From positions 1 to 16,976 of the forward strand of contig JAQXNP010000009.1 in NCBI GenBank assembly GCA_029098065.1: DNA of 16,976 nucleotides. Reading direction: 5' to 3'. The notes under the pieces were generated by a model. That model ran no database searches, was not told where the DNA came from, and worked only from the letters and a program-made list of their open reading frames with translations. This document shows, one piece after another, positions 1 through 8,591 of this stretch (the first letter of the stretch is position 1; each line of letters begins with the position of its first letter). The translations under genes were made by a program, and so were the position numbers. The stretch is from Clostridiales bacterium (lineage in GTDB: Bacteria; Bacillota; Clostridia; Oscillospirales; Oscillospiraceae).

Positions 1-690
1 ATGGATGAGGCCCGCCACATCGGCTCCGCCCTGCTGAAGAAACTTGTGGACCCGGACAGAGCCGGTATAGTCGGTGACATCAAAGCTGATCACCCACCGG
101 CCGCCACGCAGCTCCTTGTGGTCTACGGCGAAGATGGAGCCTTCCACCACCACGTTTCCCATCTCCAGGCTCAGGCCGGACATGGGAACAGGCTCTCCCC
201 TGATCCCGTATTTTCCAAAGATCTGCTTGTCCTGTTTCTTCTCCTTTTTCTCCCTGGGCGCCGCCGTTTTGATGTTCTTCATGGCCGCCCGGCGGAGCTC
301 CTCGGTCCGGCGGAACGCAGCCATGGCCGGATCCTCTTCTGGCGGCGGCAGAGCCTCCTTCTCCGGCGGCGGTTCCGGCAGCGGGATCTCCTCCGGGGGC
401 GGTGCCTCCGGCAGAGGCGGCTCTCCCACGGCGGCCGGCGGCGGCACCGGTTCCGACGCCGTCAGCTCCAGTTCCACTCCAGCCGCCTGATAGGCGGCCG
501 CCAGGGCTGCCCCGGCACTCCGCCGGGTCTCTTCCTCCGGCAGAACAGGACAGGTCACCTGGGCCCGGATGATCCGGCTGTGCCGGTTCACCTGCATCCC
601 GGTGACCTCCCACCCGGATAGAGCTTCCGCCATGCCGCTCTGGACCGGGCAGCCGGAAAGCAGTTTCAAAAAGGGGATCTTCTGTGCCAT
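1..690 (-). CDS. polC: DNA polymerase III PolC-type, N-terminal part (runs off left edge)
   Basis: The minus-strand frame from the ATG at 690 is open for 230 codons to the window edge. PolC is the replicative DNA polymerase with built-in 3'-5' exonuclease found in low-GC Gram-positives. Residues 1-75 form a small N-terminal domain. Residues about 81-121 are an acidic linker in which roughly 40% of residues are proline. Residues about 130-160 are basic and lysine-rich. Residues about 179-220 (GNVVVEGSIFAVDHKELRGG...FDVTDYTGSVRVHKF) match the OB-fold start of PolC. The exonuclease, PHP and polymerase modules lie outside the window. The start is supported by AAAGGAG about 12 bases upstream. It follows ispG by 49 bases, a gap that contains a GC-rich hairpin, and is the last visible gene of the pyrH operon. 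The assignment rests on the OB-fold segment and on the ispG-polC order usual in Bacillota. Confidence 0.88.
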   Translation of the reverse strand, partial: MAQKIPFLKLLSGCPVQSGMAEALSGWEVTGMQVNRHSRIIRAQVTCPVLPEEETRRSAGAALAAAYQAAGVELELTASEPVPPPAAVGEPPLPEAPPPEEIPLPEPPPEKEALPPPEEDPAMAAFRRTEELRRAAMKNIKTAAPREKKEKKQDKQIFGKYGIRGEPVPMSGLSLEMGNVVVEGSIFAVDHKELRGGRWVISFDVTDYTGSVRVHKFLQQGGADVAGLIH

Positions 691-717
691 TTACCCTTGA
701 TTCTCCTTTATCTCTCA

Positions 718-732
718 GCCGCCCCGGGCGGC
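718..732 (-). terminator. GC-rich hairpin between ispG and polC, no U-tract
   Basis: GCCGCCC and GGGCGGC form a perfect inverted repeat around one base, so a realistic fold is a 5-bp stem with a 5-base loop. It lies just after the ispG stop and before the polC ribosome binding site on the minus strand. No T-run follows it, so it may slow polymerase or mark an RNA-processing site instead of ending transcription fully. Confidence 0.4.
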
Positions 733-739
733 GGCCCCC

Positions 740-1777
740 TCAGAGCTTTTCAATGAGGGAAAACAGTTCCTCCACCAGCCGGTCCTGGGGGACCTTCTTC
801 ACGATCTCTCCCTTTCGGAAAAGAAGGCCCTCTTCAACACCTCCGGCGATGCCCACATCGGCGGCCCGGGCCTCTCCGGGGCCGTTGACCGCGCAGCCCA
901 TCACGGCCACGGTAATGGGCTTGTCCACCGTTTTCAGCCGTTCCTCCACCTCTCCGGCCAGCCGGATGAGATCGATGCGGGTCCGCCCGCAGGTGGGGCA
1001 GGCGATGAGTTCCGGCCCCTCTCTCCGCACCCCGGCGGCTTTCAGGATATCCCTGGCGGCATAGACCTCCTCCACCGGGTCGGCGGAGAGGGACACCCGC
1101 ATCGTGTCCCCGATGCCCAGCGCCAGCAGACCTCCGATCCCCACAGCGGATTTCAAAATCCCCATCCGGGGCGTCCCCGTCTCAGTGATTCCTATATGTA
1201 AAGGATAATCGCTTTTCATGCTCATCAACTGGTATGCCCTCATGGTGACGGGCACCGAGGAGGACTTCAGCGAGACGCAGATATCCTGAAAGCCCTGCTC
1301 CTCCAGCAGGCGGATATGTCCAAAAGCGCTCTCTACCAGGGCTTCCGGAGTGACACCGCCGTATTTCTCCAGCAGAGGTTTTTCCAGAGACCCGCCGTTG
1401 ACGCCGATCCGAATGGGAAGGTTTCTGCCTTTACAAGCATCCGCCACCGCCTGGACCCGCTCCGGCCCGCCGATGTTCCCCGGATTGATGCGCACAGCAT
1501 CGCAGCCCTCCTCCACACAGGCCAGAGCCAGCTTATAGTCAAAGTGGATGTCCACCACCAGAGGGATGGAGATCCGCTGTTTGATCTTCCCCACCGCCCG
1601 GGCGGCCTCCCAATCGGGGACAGCCACCCGGACGATCTCACACCCGGCCTCTTCCAGCCGCCGGATCTGGGCCGCTGTGGCCTCCACATCCTGGGTCAGA
1701 GTATTGGTCATGGACTGAATGGACACCGGCGCGCCGCCGCCCACCGGAACATTTCCCACATGGATCTGTCTTGTCAT
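740..1777 (-). CDS. ispG: 4-hydroxy-3-methylbut-2-en-1-yl diphosphate synthase (flavodoxin-type), IspG/GcpE
   Basis: IspG is the penultimate enzyme of the MEP isoprenoid pathway. It reductively opens methylerythritol cyclodiphosphate to HMBPP using a 4Fe-4S cluster. The 345-aa protein has the short bacterial form. It has an N-terminal TIM-barrel with [27 protein letters not shown] and RINPGNIG motifs, then a C-terminal cluster domain with CPTCGR (Cys260, Cys263) and [10 protein letters not shown] (Cys295, Glu302), the expected cluster ligands. The ATG at 1777 lies 3 bases after the rseP stop, with a GGGGTG-type ribosome binding site inside the rseP end, so the two genes are probably translationally coupled. 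It shares the operon with dxr, another MEP-pathway gene. Length and motifs appear complete. Confidence 0.97.
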   Translation of the reverse strand: MTRQIHVGNVPVGGGAPVSIQSMTNTLTQDVEATAAQIRRLEEAGCEIVRVAVPDWEAARAVGKIKQRISIPLVVDIHFDYKLALACVEEGCDAVRINPGNIGGPERVQAVADACKGRNLPIRIGVNGGSLEKPLLEKYGGVTPEALVESAFGHIRLLEEQGFQDICVSLKSSSVPVTMRAYQLMSMKSDYPLHIGITETGTPRMGILKSAVGIGGLLALGIGDTMRVSLSADPVEEVYAARDILKAAGVRREGPELIACPTCGRTRIDLIRLAGEVEERLKTVDKPITVAVMGCAVNGPGEARAADVGIAGGVEEGLLFRKGEIVKKVPQDRLVEELFSLIEKL

Positions 1778-1780
1778 GGC

Positions 1781-2875
1781 TCACACCCCGAATTTCTTGA
1801 GAATATCGCTGACCGTCACCGCCAGCATCAGGGCCATCAGGCAGGCGAACCCGGCCATGCTGACCCAGTTTTGATATTTGGGATCCATCTTCCTGCCCCT
1901 CAGAGCCAGCAGCACACCGTTCACCGCCATAAAGAAGATCTGTCCGCCGTCCAGCGCAGGGATCGGCAGTAGATTCATCACAGACAGATTGATGGAGATA
2001 AAGGCAGTGAGCTGCAAAATGTTCACCATGGCCCCCAGAAAGGCCGATACCCCCTGGCTCGCGGCGGCCTGGGCGCCCTCCCGGCCCACCTCGCCCACCA
2101 TGCCGATGATCCCTACCGGCCCGGACATGTCACGGAGTCCCACCGCGCCGGAGACCAGATCGCCCAGGCTGATCCAGACCATGCGGACATAGTCCACCGA
2201 CTGGAACCAGGCCAGCTTCAGCCGTCCGATCACCGACAGTCTCTCTACCGCGGGCCGAATCCCCAAAATGACCTGATTGGCCCCATCCACATCCTCGCCG
2301 ATCTGGCTGGTGAGCTGAAAGTTGTCAATCGTGATCTTCTGTCCGTTCCGCTCCACCACCAGGTCGGCGGAAGAACCGTTTCCCCGGCTGAGATACAGGG
2401 CGATATCTCCCGTCAGGTAGATCGCGTGGCCGTCCACCGACACGATCCGGTCTCCGATCTCCAGCCCCTGGAACTGTTCCAGCTCCTCTCCGGCGGTGAA
2501 ACCGGCCACCACCGGGACATTGATGGCGGTCACCCCGGAATAGAGGCACAGGATAATCAGAAGGCCGGTAAGGAAATTCATCCCCATCCCGGCCAGCAGG
2601 ATGATGAGCCGCTGCCACCAGGGCCGGTTGGGAAATGCCCTGGGATCACTGGATTCCCCTTCCTCCTCCCCCTCCATGGCGCAGAAACCGCCGATGGGAA
2701 ACAGCCGGAAGGAGTATTCGGTCTCCTTTCCCCTTTTATGGACGATCTGGGGGCCCATACCGATGGAAAACTCATTCACCTTCACCCCGCACAGCTTGGC
2801 GGCGGCAAAGTGGCCGAATTCATGGAGGGCAATCAGGATGCCAAACATGAGGATCGCAATCAGGATATAGAGCAT
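1781..2875 (-). CDS. rseP: RIP metalloprotease RseP (site-2 protease family)
   Basis: This is an intramembrane zinc protease that cleaves transmembrane substrates such as anti-sigma factors and signal-peptide remnants. The 364-aa protein has HEFGH at residues 18-22 in the first membrane segment (zinc ligands and catalytic Glu), hydrophobic segments around 93-118, and a PDZ-like domain around 120-190 (LEIGDRIVSVDG). A second core segment carries NLLPIPALDGG at 301-311, whose Asp is the third zinc ligand. A last membrane helix lies near 338-358. The ATG at 2875 has GAGGTGA 5 bases upstream. It sits between dxr and ispG, its usual place in Bacillota. The substrate cannot be told from the sequence. 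Confidence 0.95.
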   Translation of the reverse strand: MLYILIAILMFGILIALHEFGHFAAAKLCGVKVNEFSIGMGPQIVHKRGKETEYSFRLFPIGGFCAMEGEEEGESSDPRAFPNRPWWQRLIILLAGMGMNFLTGLLIILCLYSGVTAINVPVVAGFTAGEELEQFQGLEIGDRIVSVDGHAIYLTGDIALYLSRGNGSSADLVVERNGQKITIDNFQLTSQIGEDVDGANQVILGIRPAVERLSVIGRLKLAWFQSVDYVRMVWISLGDLVSGAVGLRDMSGPVGIIGMVGEVGREGAQAAASQGVSAFLGAMVNILQLTAFISINLSVMNLLPIPALDGGQIFFMAVNGVLLALRGRKMDPKYQNWVSMAGFACLMALMLAVTVSDILKKFGV

Positions 2876-2916
2876 GGAGTCACCTCAAAGAAAGAATCAG
2901 CGCGGAAATAACCGGC

Positions 2917-4053
2917 TCAGTCCGCCGCCCGCCGGGCGGCGGCATCCGCCTCCAGCACATCCTCCAGGGATGGATTCTGGACACAGGCCACAGAACGCAG
3001 TGCCCGTTCCACCCGGCGGGGGATGTCACCGAAGCTGATCTCCCCGGCCAGGAACCTGCCCACTGCCACCTCGTTGGCGCCGTTGAGGATGGCCGTGGCG
3101 GTGCCGCCGGTGCGGGCAGCCTCCCGGGCCAGGGCCAGACAGGGAAAGTTCTCATAATCGGGCGGGGCGAACGTCAGGGGCGGGCAGGTGAGCAGATCCA
3201 GCGGCTTCGCCGGACCCTCCGTCCGCTCAGGCCAGGTAAGGGCGTATTGAATGGGCAGACGCATGTCCGCCGAACCCAACTGGGCCAGGATGGCGTTATC
3301 ACAGTATTCCACCAGGGAGTGAATGATACTCTCCCGATGGATCACCACTGAAATTTTTTCCAGCGGCATATGGTAGAGGCGCATGGCCTCGATGACTTCC
3401 AGGCCCTTGTTCATCATGGTAGCCGAGTCCACCGTGATCTTGGCCCCCATGGACCAGTTGGGATGGTTGAGCGCCTGCGCCACCGTCACATGCTCCAGTT
3501 CTTCCCGCTTCCGGCCAAAAAAAGGCCCGCCGGAAGCGGTGAGGATCAGGCGTCGCACCTCTCCCCGGTCCCGGCAGCCCTGTAAAGACTGGAAGATGGC
3601 CGAGTGCTCCGAATCTACCGGCACTACCGTGCCCCCGAAGCGTCTGGCGGTATCCATGACCAGCTCTCCGGCGCACACCAGAGTCTCCTTGTTGGCCAGC
3701 GCCACCCGCCGCCCCAACTTCAAAGCGGCCAGAGTGGGCTGAAGGCCCACCATCCCCATAACGGCGGTGAGGACCACGTCCGTGCCGTCCAGCGTGGCGG
3801 CTTCCACGAGCCCTTCCATGCCGGAGGCCACCCGGATGCCGGTGTCTGCCAGTCTGAGCTTCAGATCGGCAGCGGCGGCGGTATCCATGCACACCGCCAA
3901 TTGGGGGCGGAACCGGCGGCACTGCTCTTCCAGCAGCGCCGTACTGCGGTTGGCGGTCAGGGCCGTCACGGTAAGGCCCAGGGCCTCAGCGACCTCCAGA
4001 GACTGCCGGCCGATCGAACCGGTCGAGCCCAAAAGAGAAATTTTCTGATTCAA
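2917..4053 (-). CDS. dxr: 1-deoxy-D-xylulose 5-phosphate reductoisomerase
   Basis: Dxr catalyses the committed step of the MEP pathway, converting DXP to 2-C-methylerythritol 4-phosphate with NADPH and a divalent metal. The 378-aa protein has an NADPH-binding GSTGSIG at residues 9-15 and ALANKETLV near 118. Metal ligands are VDSEHSA (Asp147, Glu149) and KGLEV (Glu219). The flexible-loop region includes LTASGGPFFGR at about 171-181 and HPNWSMGAKITVDSATMMNK at about 197-216. The start is TTG at 4053, one base after the cdsA stop, with GGTGGTGA upstream inside the cdsA end. No ATG in this frame gives a complete Rossmann motif, and the tight spacing suggests coupling to cdsA. All key residues are present. 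Confidence 0.96.
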   Translation of the reverse strand: MNQKISLLGSTGSIGRQSLEVAEALGLTVTALTANRSTALLEEQCRRFRPQLAVCMDTAAAADLKLRLADTGIRVASGMEGLVEAATLDGTDVVLTAVMGMVGLQPTLAALKLGRRVALANKETLVCAGELVMDTARRFGGTVVPVDSEHSAIFQSLQGCRDRGEVRRLILTASGGPFFGRKREELEHVTVAQALNHPNWSMGAKITVDSATMMNKGLEVIEAMRLYHMPLEKISVVIHRESIIHSLVEYCDNAILAQLGSADMRLPIQYALTWPERTEGPAKPLDLLTCPPLTFAPPDYENFPCLALAREAARTGGTATAILNGANEVAVGRFLAGEISFGDIPRRVERALRSVACVQNPSLEDVLEADAAARRAAD

Positions 4054-4054
4054 C

Positions 4055-4870
4055 TCACTTCACCACCGGAAGGAAATAAAGAAGCAGTTCCACCAGGGGA
4101 GCACAGAAGATGACCGAATCGAACCGATCCAGGATTCCCCCATGTCCGGGCAGAATGTTGCCGAAATCCTTGATCCCGTACTCCCGTTTGATATAGGAGA
4201 AGGACAGATCTCCCAGCTGGGAGACAAAGCTGCCCAGCACCCCGTAGATGGCCAGCACCCAGAGACGCACCCCCTCCATGCCGAAGAGGGGCTTGGCCAG
4301 CAGGCCGTAGATCACGGCACAGACGGTAGCGCCTGCCAGACCGCCGATAGAACCCTCCACCGTCTTCTTGGGCGAGAGTTCCGGGGCCAGCTTGTGCTTA
4401 CCGAAGGCCATCCCGGCAAACAGGGCAAACGCGTCAGACAAAAATGCCACGACAAAAGGAAGCAGCAGGAAGAACTCCCACCCCTCCCTCTGCCGGATGC
4501 GCAGGAAGGAAGACAGAAAGAACGGGATGACCAAAGAGAGGAAGAAGGCTCCCCCCATCTTCTCCAGACCGATCCGCTTGTGACTCCCGATGGCCTCGCA
4601 GAACAGAAGCAGCACGTAGATAAACACACCGCACAGGGCAGGCATGGGCCGCCCGCCACCATAGACCCAGAACGGGATCAGAGCGGCCAGCAGAATGGAA
4701 TAGGCAGTGATCCGGGAATGCTTGAGGAAATCTGTGGAGCACAGGGCTTCATATACCGCGATGGCCGAGAGGATGGACAGGGCGATGGGGATCGAAACTT
4801 CCGGAAGTACATAGATGATCACCAGCATCAAAGGGATGCAGACCACCGCCACCAATACTCGTTTTATCAT
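4055..4870 (-). CDS. cdsA: phosphatidate cytidylyltransferase (CDP-diglyceride synthase)
   Basis: CdsA is an integral membrane enzyme making CDP-diacylglycerol from phosphatidate and CTP, the precursor of phosphatidylglycerol and cardiolipin. The 271-aa protein is hydrophobic throughout, with about seven or eight predicted membrane segments. It carries the family signature at residues 225-251: SYIKREYGIKDFGNILPGHG followed by GILDRFD, with the K-R, K-D, H-G-G and D-R-x-D positions conserved. An upstream SPKKTVEGSIGG motif lies at 166-177. The ATG at 4870 has GGAGG about 10 bases upstream, and the uppS stop lies 3 bases before it. The uppS-cdsA-dxr order is standard in Bacillota. Confidence 0.96.
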   Translation of the reverse strand: MIKRVLVAVVCIPLMLVIIYVLPEVSIPIALSILSAIAVYEALCSTDFLKHSRITAYSILLAALIPFWVYGGGRPMPALCGVFIYVLLLFCEAIGSHKRIGLEKMGGAFFLSLVIPFFLSSFLRIRQREGWEFFLLLPFVVAFLSDAFALFAGMAFGKHKLAPELSPKKTVEGSIGGLAGATVCAVIYGLLAKPLFGMEGVRLWVLAIYGVLGSFVSQLGDLSFSYIKREYGIKDFGNILPGHGGILDRFDSVIFCAPLVELLLYFLPVVK

Positions 4871-4873
4871 CGG

Positions 4874-5614
4874 TTAAACGCCTCCAAACCGGCGGGAGCG
4901 TCCCTGATAGGCCGCCAGCGCCTTGCGCAGTTCCTCTTTGCCAAAATCGGGCCAGTTCACATCGGTAAAATAGAATTCAGCGTAAGCGGACTGCCACAGC
5001 AGGAAATTGGAAATCCGCTCTTCCCCGCTGGGACGGATCACCAGATCGGGGTCCGGAACTCCCGCCGACCAGAGATAGTCTCCGAATTTCTCCTCAGTCA
5101 GCGCTTCCGGCTCCGTCGCTCCCGCCATACAATCAGCGGCAAAGGCCCGGGCCGCCCGGACGATCTCATCCCGGCCGCCGTAGTTGAGGCATATATTTAC
5201 CTGGCACCCTTCAAATTTGGCGGATCGGTCCTGCGTTTCCCGGCACAGCTTCTGCAGTTCGGCCGGCAAAGGGGTCATATCTCCGAAAAAGCAGAAGCGG
5301 ACCTTCTGCTTCTCCATATCGGCGATCGCTTCCAGCAGATATTTTTTCAGCAGTCCCATAATGGCGGAGACTTCTTCCGCCGGGCGCTTCCAGTTTTCCG
5401 TGGAAAAGGCATACACGGTCAGATATTCGATCCCGATCTCCCGGCAGTAGGTGGCGATGGTGCGGAAGGTCTCCGCTCCCGCAGCGTGCCCCGCCGTCCG
5501 GGGAAGCCCCCGGCTCTTGGCCCACCGGCCGTTGCCGTCCATAATAATGGCCACGTGCCGGGGCAGACGGCTGAAATCAACCTTTGTCTCTTCCTTTTTC
5601 CCAAACAGAGGCAT
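4874..5614 (-). CDS. uppS: isoprenyl transferase, undecaprenyl diphosphate synthase
   Basis: This cis-prenyltransferase condenses isopentenyl diphosphate units onto farnesyl diphosphate to make the C55 lipid carrier for peptidoglycan. I start it at the ATG at 5614 (246 aa), because GGGAGGT sits 6-7 bases upstream and the protein then begins MPLFGKKEETK shortly before the conserved HVAIIMDGNGRWA (catalytic Asp26). The frame stays open to 5683, but that extension reads through a perfect 15-bp hairpin and is unlikely to be translated. Other motifs are LTVYAFSTENWKRP, NICLNYGGRDEI, DLVIRPSGEERISNFLLWQ and AEFYFTDVNWPDF. Its substrate comes from the pathway served by dxr and ispG in the same operon. 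Confidence 0.96.
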   Translation of the reverse strand: MPLFGKKEETKVDFSRLPRHVAIIMDGNGRWAKSRGLPRTAGHAAGAETFRTIATYCREIGIEYLTVYAFSTENWKRPAEEVSAIMGLLKKYLLEAIADMEKQKVRFCFFGDMTPLPAELQKLCRETQDRSAKFEGCQVNICLNYGGRDEIVRAARAFAADCMAGATEPEALTEEKFGDYLWSAGVPDPDLVIRPSGEERISNFLLWQSAYAEFYFTDVNWPDFGKEELRKALAAYQGRSRRFGGV

Positions 5615-5639
5615 GGAATGACCTCCCGCTTTTGATAGT

Positions 5640-5677
5640 AATGGATTTCCCGCCAGCTGCCCGGCGGGAAATCCATT
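5640..5677 (-). terminator. 15-bp perfect hairpin between frr and uppS, no U-tract
   Basis: Positions 5640-5654 (aatggatttcccgcc) are the exact reverse complement of 5663-5677, with an 8-base loop. The hairpin fills most of the 93-base frr-uppS gap and ends about 25 bases before the uppS start. Neither strand has a T-run after the stem. It could be a partial terminator, an RNase processing site, or an mRNA-stabilising structure that adjusts downstream expression relative to pyrH-frr. The inverted repeat is seen directly; the role is inferred. Confidence 0.55.
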
Positions 5678-5707
5678 GTGCATCCATGTTCAGAAAGGAG
5701 CCCGGCC

Positions 5708-6265
5708 TTACACCGCCATCAATTCCTTGTCTTTCTTGGCCGCCATGTCATCCAGCTGCTTACAGTATTTATCCGTCAGTTCCTGAAGCTCTTTCTCGCA
5801 GTCCTTCCGGTCATCTTCCGTAATCTCGCCCTTCTTCTCGGCGGCCTTCAGCTTTTCCATGGCGTCCCGGCGGATGTTGCGCACCGCCACCTTGCCGTTT
5901 TCGGCATATTTGCGCACCTGCTTGGTCAATTCCTTCCGGCGCTCCTCGGTGAGCTGGGGGAAAAGCAGGCGGATGACCTTGCCGTCATTCTGGGGATTGA
6001 TCCCCAGATCGGAGATCTGGATGGCCTTTTCGATCGGTTTGAGCAGGGTGGCGTCCCAGGGCTGGATCATCAGGCTTCTGGGATCCGGGGAGGAAATGGA
6101 GGCCACCTGATTGATGGGGGTCGCCGTACCGTAATAATCTACCGTGATCTTGTCCAGCACAGCGGCGTTTGCCCGGCCCGCCCGGACAGAGGAAAAATCG
6201 CCGGCCACCACATCCATGGTCTTCTTCATCTTCGCATCGTAATCTTTGTTGAAGTCCTGCATCAT
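5708..6265 (-). CDS. frr: ribosome recycling factor
   Basis: Frr splits post-termination ribosomes together with EF-G. Starting at the ATG at 6265 gives 185 aa, the usual family length, with AAAGGA six bases upstream. The ATG at 6271 directly abuts that ribosome binding site and ATG 6262 is the next codon, so 6265 fits best. The conserved SVRAGRANAAVLDKI...VDYYGTATPINQVASIS lies at about 26-58 and LTEERRKEL near 115. The C-terminal half is charged and helical, as expected for the three-helix bundle. It follows pyrH by about 120 bases that show only short inverted repeats. Confidence 0.97.
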   Translation of the reverse strand: MMQDFNKDYDAKMKKTMDVVAGDFSSVRAGRANAAVLDKITVDYYGTATPINQVASISSPDPRSLMIQPWDATLLKPIEKAIQISDLGINPQNDGKVIRLLFPQLTEERRKELTKQVRKYAENGKVAVRNIRRDAMEKLKAAEKKGEITEDDRKDCEKELQELTDKYCKQLDDMAAKKDKELMAV

Positions 6266-6388
6266 GGTCATTCCTTTCTTACGCTCAATTTTACCGCACA
6301 AAACGGCTGGGAATGGAGTGCCGTCCCATGCGTCATCCGCAGTTTGTCAATGCAGCGGAATCCGGTGCCCGAAGCTGCCTCGGATCCG

Positions 6389-7111
6389 TTACTCGCCCTC
6401 TTTGATGACCGTTCCGACCTGCTCGCCCATCACTGCCCGGTAGATATTCTCCGGATCTTTGAGGGCAAACAGCAGAACGGGAATCCGGTTGTCCATGGAC
6501 AGGGATGTAGCGGTGGAATCCATGACCTGAAGATGCTGGGCCAGCACCTCATCATAGGTAATGGTGTCAAACTTCACCGCGGTGGGATCCTTTTTGGGGT
6601 CAGCGGAATAAACTCCGTCGATGTTCTTGGCCAGCAGGATCACATCGGCGCCAATCTCAGCAGCCCGGAGCACCGCGGCGGTATCCGTGGAGAAGAACGG
6701 GTTGCCCGTACCGCAGCCAAAGATCACCACTCTCCCCTTTTCCAGATGGCGGATGGCCTTGGACCGGATATACGGCTCGGCAATGGCGCGCATCTCAATG
6801 GCGGTCTGGACCCGGACCTCGACGCCGTGCTGCTCCAGCACATCGGCCACGGCCAGACAGTTGAGCGTTGTGGCCAACATCCCCATATGGTCGGCACGAG
6901 TGCGTTCCATCTTCCCGCCGCCGTCTTTCACGCCGCGCCAAAAGTTGCCGCCCCCGATGACAACGCCTACCTGAACTCCGGCATCCACACATTTTTTGAT
7001 GACCTGGCACACGCTTCCGATCACATTAAAATCCAGCCCGCGGCCGGCTTCGCCCGCCAGCGCCTCTCCGCTGATCTTCAGCAGTACGCGCTTATATTTT
7101 GGGTCAGACAT
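6389..7111 (-). CDS. pyrH: UMP kinase
   Basis: PyrH phosphorylates UMP to UDP with ATP and belongs to the amino-acid kinase family, distinct from eukaryotic UMP/CMP kinase. The 240-aa protein starts [18 protein letters not shown] (ATG 7111), with AAGGGG about 7 bases upstream. The frame is open to 7204, but that extension has no ribosome binding site and reads AT-rich leader. Motifs are KISGE at 12-16, GGGNFWRG at 53-60, [43 protein letters not shown] and [13 protein letters not shown]. It is the first gene of the operon; rpsB and tsf, which often precede it, are absent here. Confidence 0.97.
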   Translation of the reverse strand: MSDPKYKRVLLKISGEALAGEAGRGLDFNVIGSVCQVIKKCVDAGVQVGVVIGGGNFWRGVKDGGGKMERTRADHMGMLATTLNCLAVADVLEQHGVEVRVQTAIEMRAIAEPYIRSKAIRHLEKGRVVIFGCGTGNPFFSTDTAAVLRAAEIGADVILLAKNIDGVYSADPKKDPTAVKFDTITYDEVLAQHLQVMDSTATSLSMDNRIPVLLFALKDPENIYRAVMGEQVGTVIKEGE

Positions 7112-7130
7112 CACGACACCCCTTCTGCAA

Positions 7131-7200
7131 TTTCTTGTTTCTATTTTAATATAGTTTTCCATTTTTGCATAGAGGTTGAAACAAAGTTTTTTCAATTTGT
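7131..7200 (-). promoter_or_regulatory. AT-rich leader upstream of pyrH, probable promoter region
   Basis: Between the hisC terminator and the pyrH ribosome binding site lies a markedly AT-rich block that stands out from the GC-rich surroundings. On the minus strand it contains TATATT and overlapping TAAAAT as possible -10 boxes, plus an inverted pair TTGAAA/TTTCAA. No good -35 at 16-18 bases was found, so the exact promoter is unresolved. The upstream terminator makes a promoter here likely. Confidence 0.4.
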
Positions 7201-7250
7201 TCACACCTGCAAAAAGCGGGCTGTCCGAATTGACAGCCCGCCGGTGTGAA
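7200..7250 (-). terminator. intrinsic terminator of hisC
   Basis: On the minus strand GCGGGCTGTC and GACAGCCCGC (7232-7241 and 7216-7225) form a 10-bp stem with a 6-base loop, followed directly by TTTTT. An outer 8-bp pair (ttcacacc at 7200-7207 with ggtgtgaa at 7243-7250) can extend the structure. It starts 18 bases after the hisC stop and isolates hisC from pyrH. Confidence 0.9.
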
Positions 7251-7259
7251 GACCGCGTT

Positions 7260-8330
7260 TCATTTCCTCTGTTCCGACAGCACTTCGGTGAGGGCGGCGC
7301 ACAGCGCCTTCATCTCCTCCCCCGTGCCGATGGTGATCCGCAGATAATTGCTGATCCTGGGTTTATCCCACCAGCGCACCAGGATACCGCGATCCCGCAG
7401 GCCATCCAGCAGAACCTTGGCCGGCACCGACTCATGGGTCACAAAGATGAAGTTCGCCGAAGAGTCGCACACGGCGAAGCCCATGTCCCGCAGACGGTTC
7501 GACACGGCCGAGCGGGTGTTGATGATCTTGGTACAGGTGGTACGGAAGTAATCCACATCCCGCATGGCTCCAATGGCTCCGGCCTGAGCCAGCTGGTCTA
7601 CCGGATAAGAGTTAAAGGAGTTTTTCACCGTATTCAGCCCATCGATAAGATCGCAGTTCCCCACGGCGTATCCCACCCGCAGCCCCGCCAGGGACCGGCT
7701 CTTGGAGAGGGTCTGAACAACCAGCAGATTGGGGTAGCGGTCCACCAGTTCCACCGCCGACCGCGCTCCGAAGTCCACATAGGCCTCATCCACAATGACC
7801 ACACTGTGCGGGTTGGCCTCCACGATGGCACGGATGTCGCAGAAGTCGGCCTCCCGGCCGGTGGGAGCGTTCGGATTGGCCAGCACCACTCCGCCGCCCG
7901 GCTTCAAAAAGGGCTCCAGCGGCAGGGCGAAATTTTCGTCCAGGGGAATCTCCTCGTAGGTCAGGCCGTAAAAACCGGCAAAGACCGGATAAAACGAGTA
8001 AGTGATATCGGCAAAGCGGATGGGCTTGTCCGGATCAAAAAACGCCTGAAAAGCCAGAGACAGGACCTCGTCGGAACCATTGCCCACAAAGACATTCCCC
8101 GGCTTCACATCCAGCACCTGGGCGATGGTCTCCCGCAATTCAGTGCATTCCGGATCAGGATAGAGGGGAAGCCTGTCCTCCATGGCCTCCCGGATGGCAC
8201 GCAGGGCGAGAGGCGAAGGCGGATAGGGATTCTCGTTGGTGTTGAGCTTGATAAACTTGCGTCCCCTCGGCTGTTCGCCCGGAGTATATGGGGTCAGGTT
8301 CCGGCAGCGCTCGCTCCACAGTTCTTTCAT
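7260..8330 (-). CDS. hisC: histidinol-phosphate aminotransferase
   Basis: HisC is a PLP-dependent fold-type I aminotransferase converting imidazole acetol-phosphate and glutamate to histidinol phosphate; many homologues also act on aromatic amino acids. The 356-aa protein has [12 protein letters not shown] at about 29-40, [10 protein letters not shown] at 81-90, ANPNAPTG at 151-158, VDEAYVDF at 180-187 and the Schiff-base lysine in [15 protein letters not shown] (Lys210). The ATG at 8330 overlaps the stop of the upstream DUF951 gene as ATGA, so translation is probably coupled. No other histidine gene is nearby, so a role as a general aromatic or histidinol-phosphate aminotransferase cannot be separated by sequence alone. 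Confidence 0.93.
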   Translation of the reverse strand: MKELWSERCRNLTPYTPGEQPRGRKFIKLNTNENPYPPSPLALRAIREAMEDRLPLYPDPECTELRETIAQVLDVKPGNVFVGNGSDEVLSLAFQAFFDPDKPIRFADITYSFYPVFAGFYGLTYEEIPLDENFALPLEPFLKPGGGVVLANPNAPTGREADFCDIRAIVEANPHSVVIVDEAYVDFGARSAVELVDRYPNLLVVQTLSKSRSLAGLRVGYAVGNCDLIDGLNTVKNSFNSYPVDQLAQAGAIGAMRDVDYFRTTCTKIINTRSAVSNRLRDMGFAVCDSSANFIFVTHESVPAKVLLDGLRDRGILVRWWDKPRISNYLRITIGTGEEMKALCAALTEVLSEQRK

Positions 8331-8524
8331 GCGTCTGTCTCCTTCTCGGTTCTCAGGATCTTCTTGATGCTTTTTTCCGCTTTGGCGCGGGAAATCATCA
8401 GTTCATGTCCGCATCCGGCACATCGGAGCTTGAAGTCCATCCCCACCCGCAGGACCAGCCACTGGCGGCTCCCGCAGGGATGCGCCTTTTTCAGCTCCAG
8501 GACGTCTCCCACATGGATATCCAA
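8327..8524 (-). CDS. DUF951 family small protein, possible zinc ribbon
   Basis: A 65-aa protein of the DUF951 family, widespread in Bacillota and of unknown function. It begins MDIHVGDVLELKKAHPCGS and contains Cys17, Cys35 and Cys38 (HPCGS and CAGCG), which could bind a metal; it ends in a basic helix (RAKAEKSIKKILR). The start is TTG at 8524, with AAAGGAG 8 bases upstream. The stop overlaps the hisC start by four bases. Both genes are read from the consensus promoter at 8592-8620. The family call rests on the recognisable VGDV-L-KK-HPCGS...LRVG-DF-L-C-GCG pattern; function is not inferred. Confidence 0.85.
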   Translation of the reverse strand: MDIHVGDVLELKKAHPCGSRQWLVLRVGMDFKLRCAGCGHELMISRAKAEKSIKKILRTEKETDA

Positions 8525-8591
8525 ACTCGTTGCTCCTTTCGCCCGGGGCGGCAGTTGTCCCGCAGCCGCCTGCTTTTTACAGATTATTTAT

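Noticed and set aside
4142..5635. Long plus-strand open frame (497 codons) opposite cdsA and uppS
   Set aside because: It is antisense to two well-conserved genes, has no recognisable domain, and is open only because of GC-rich codon bias.
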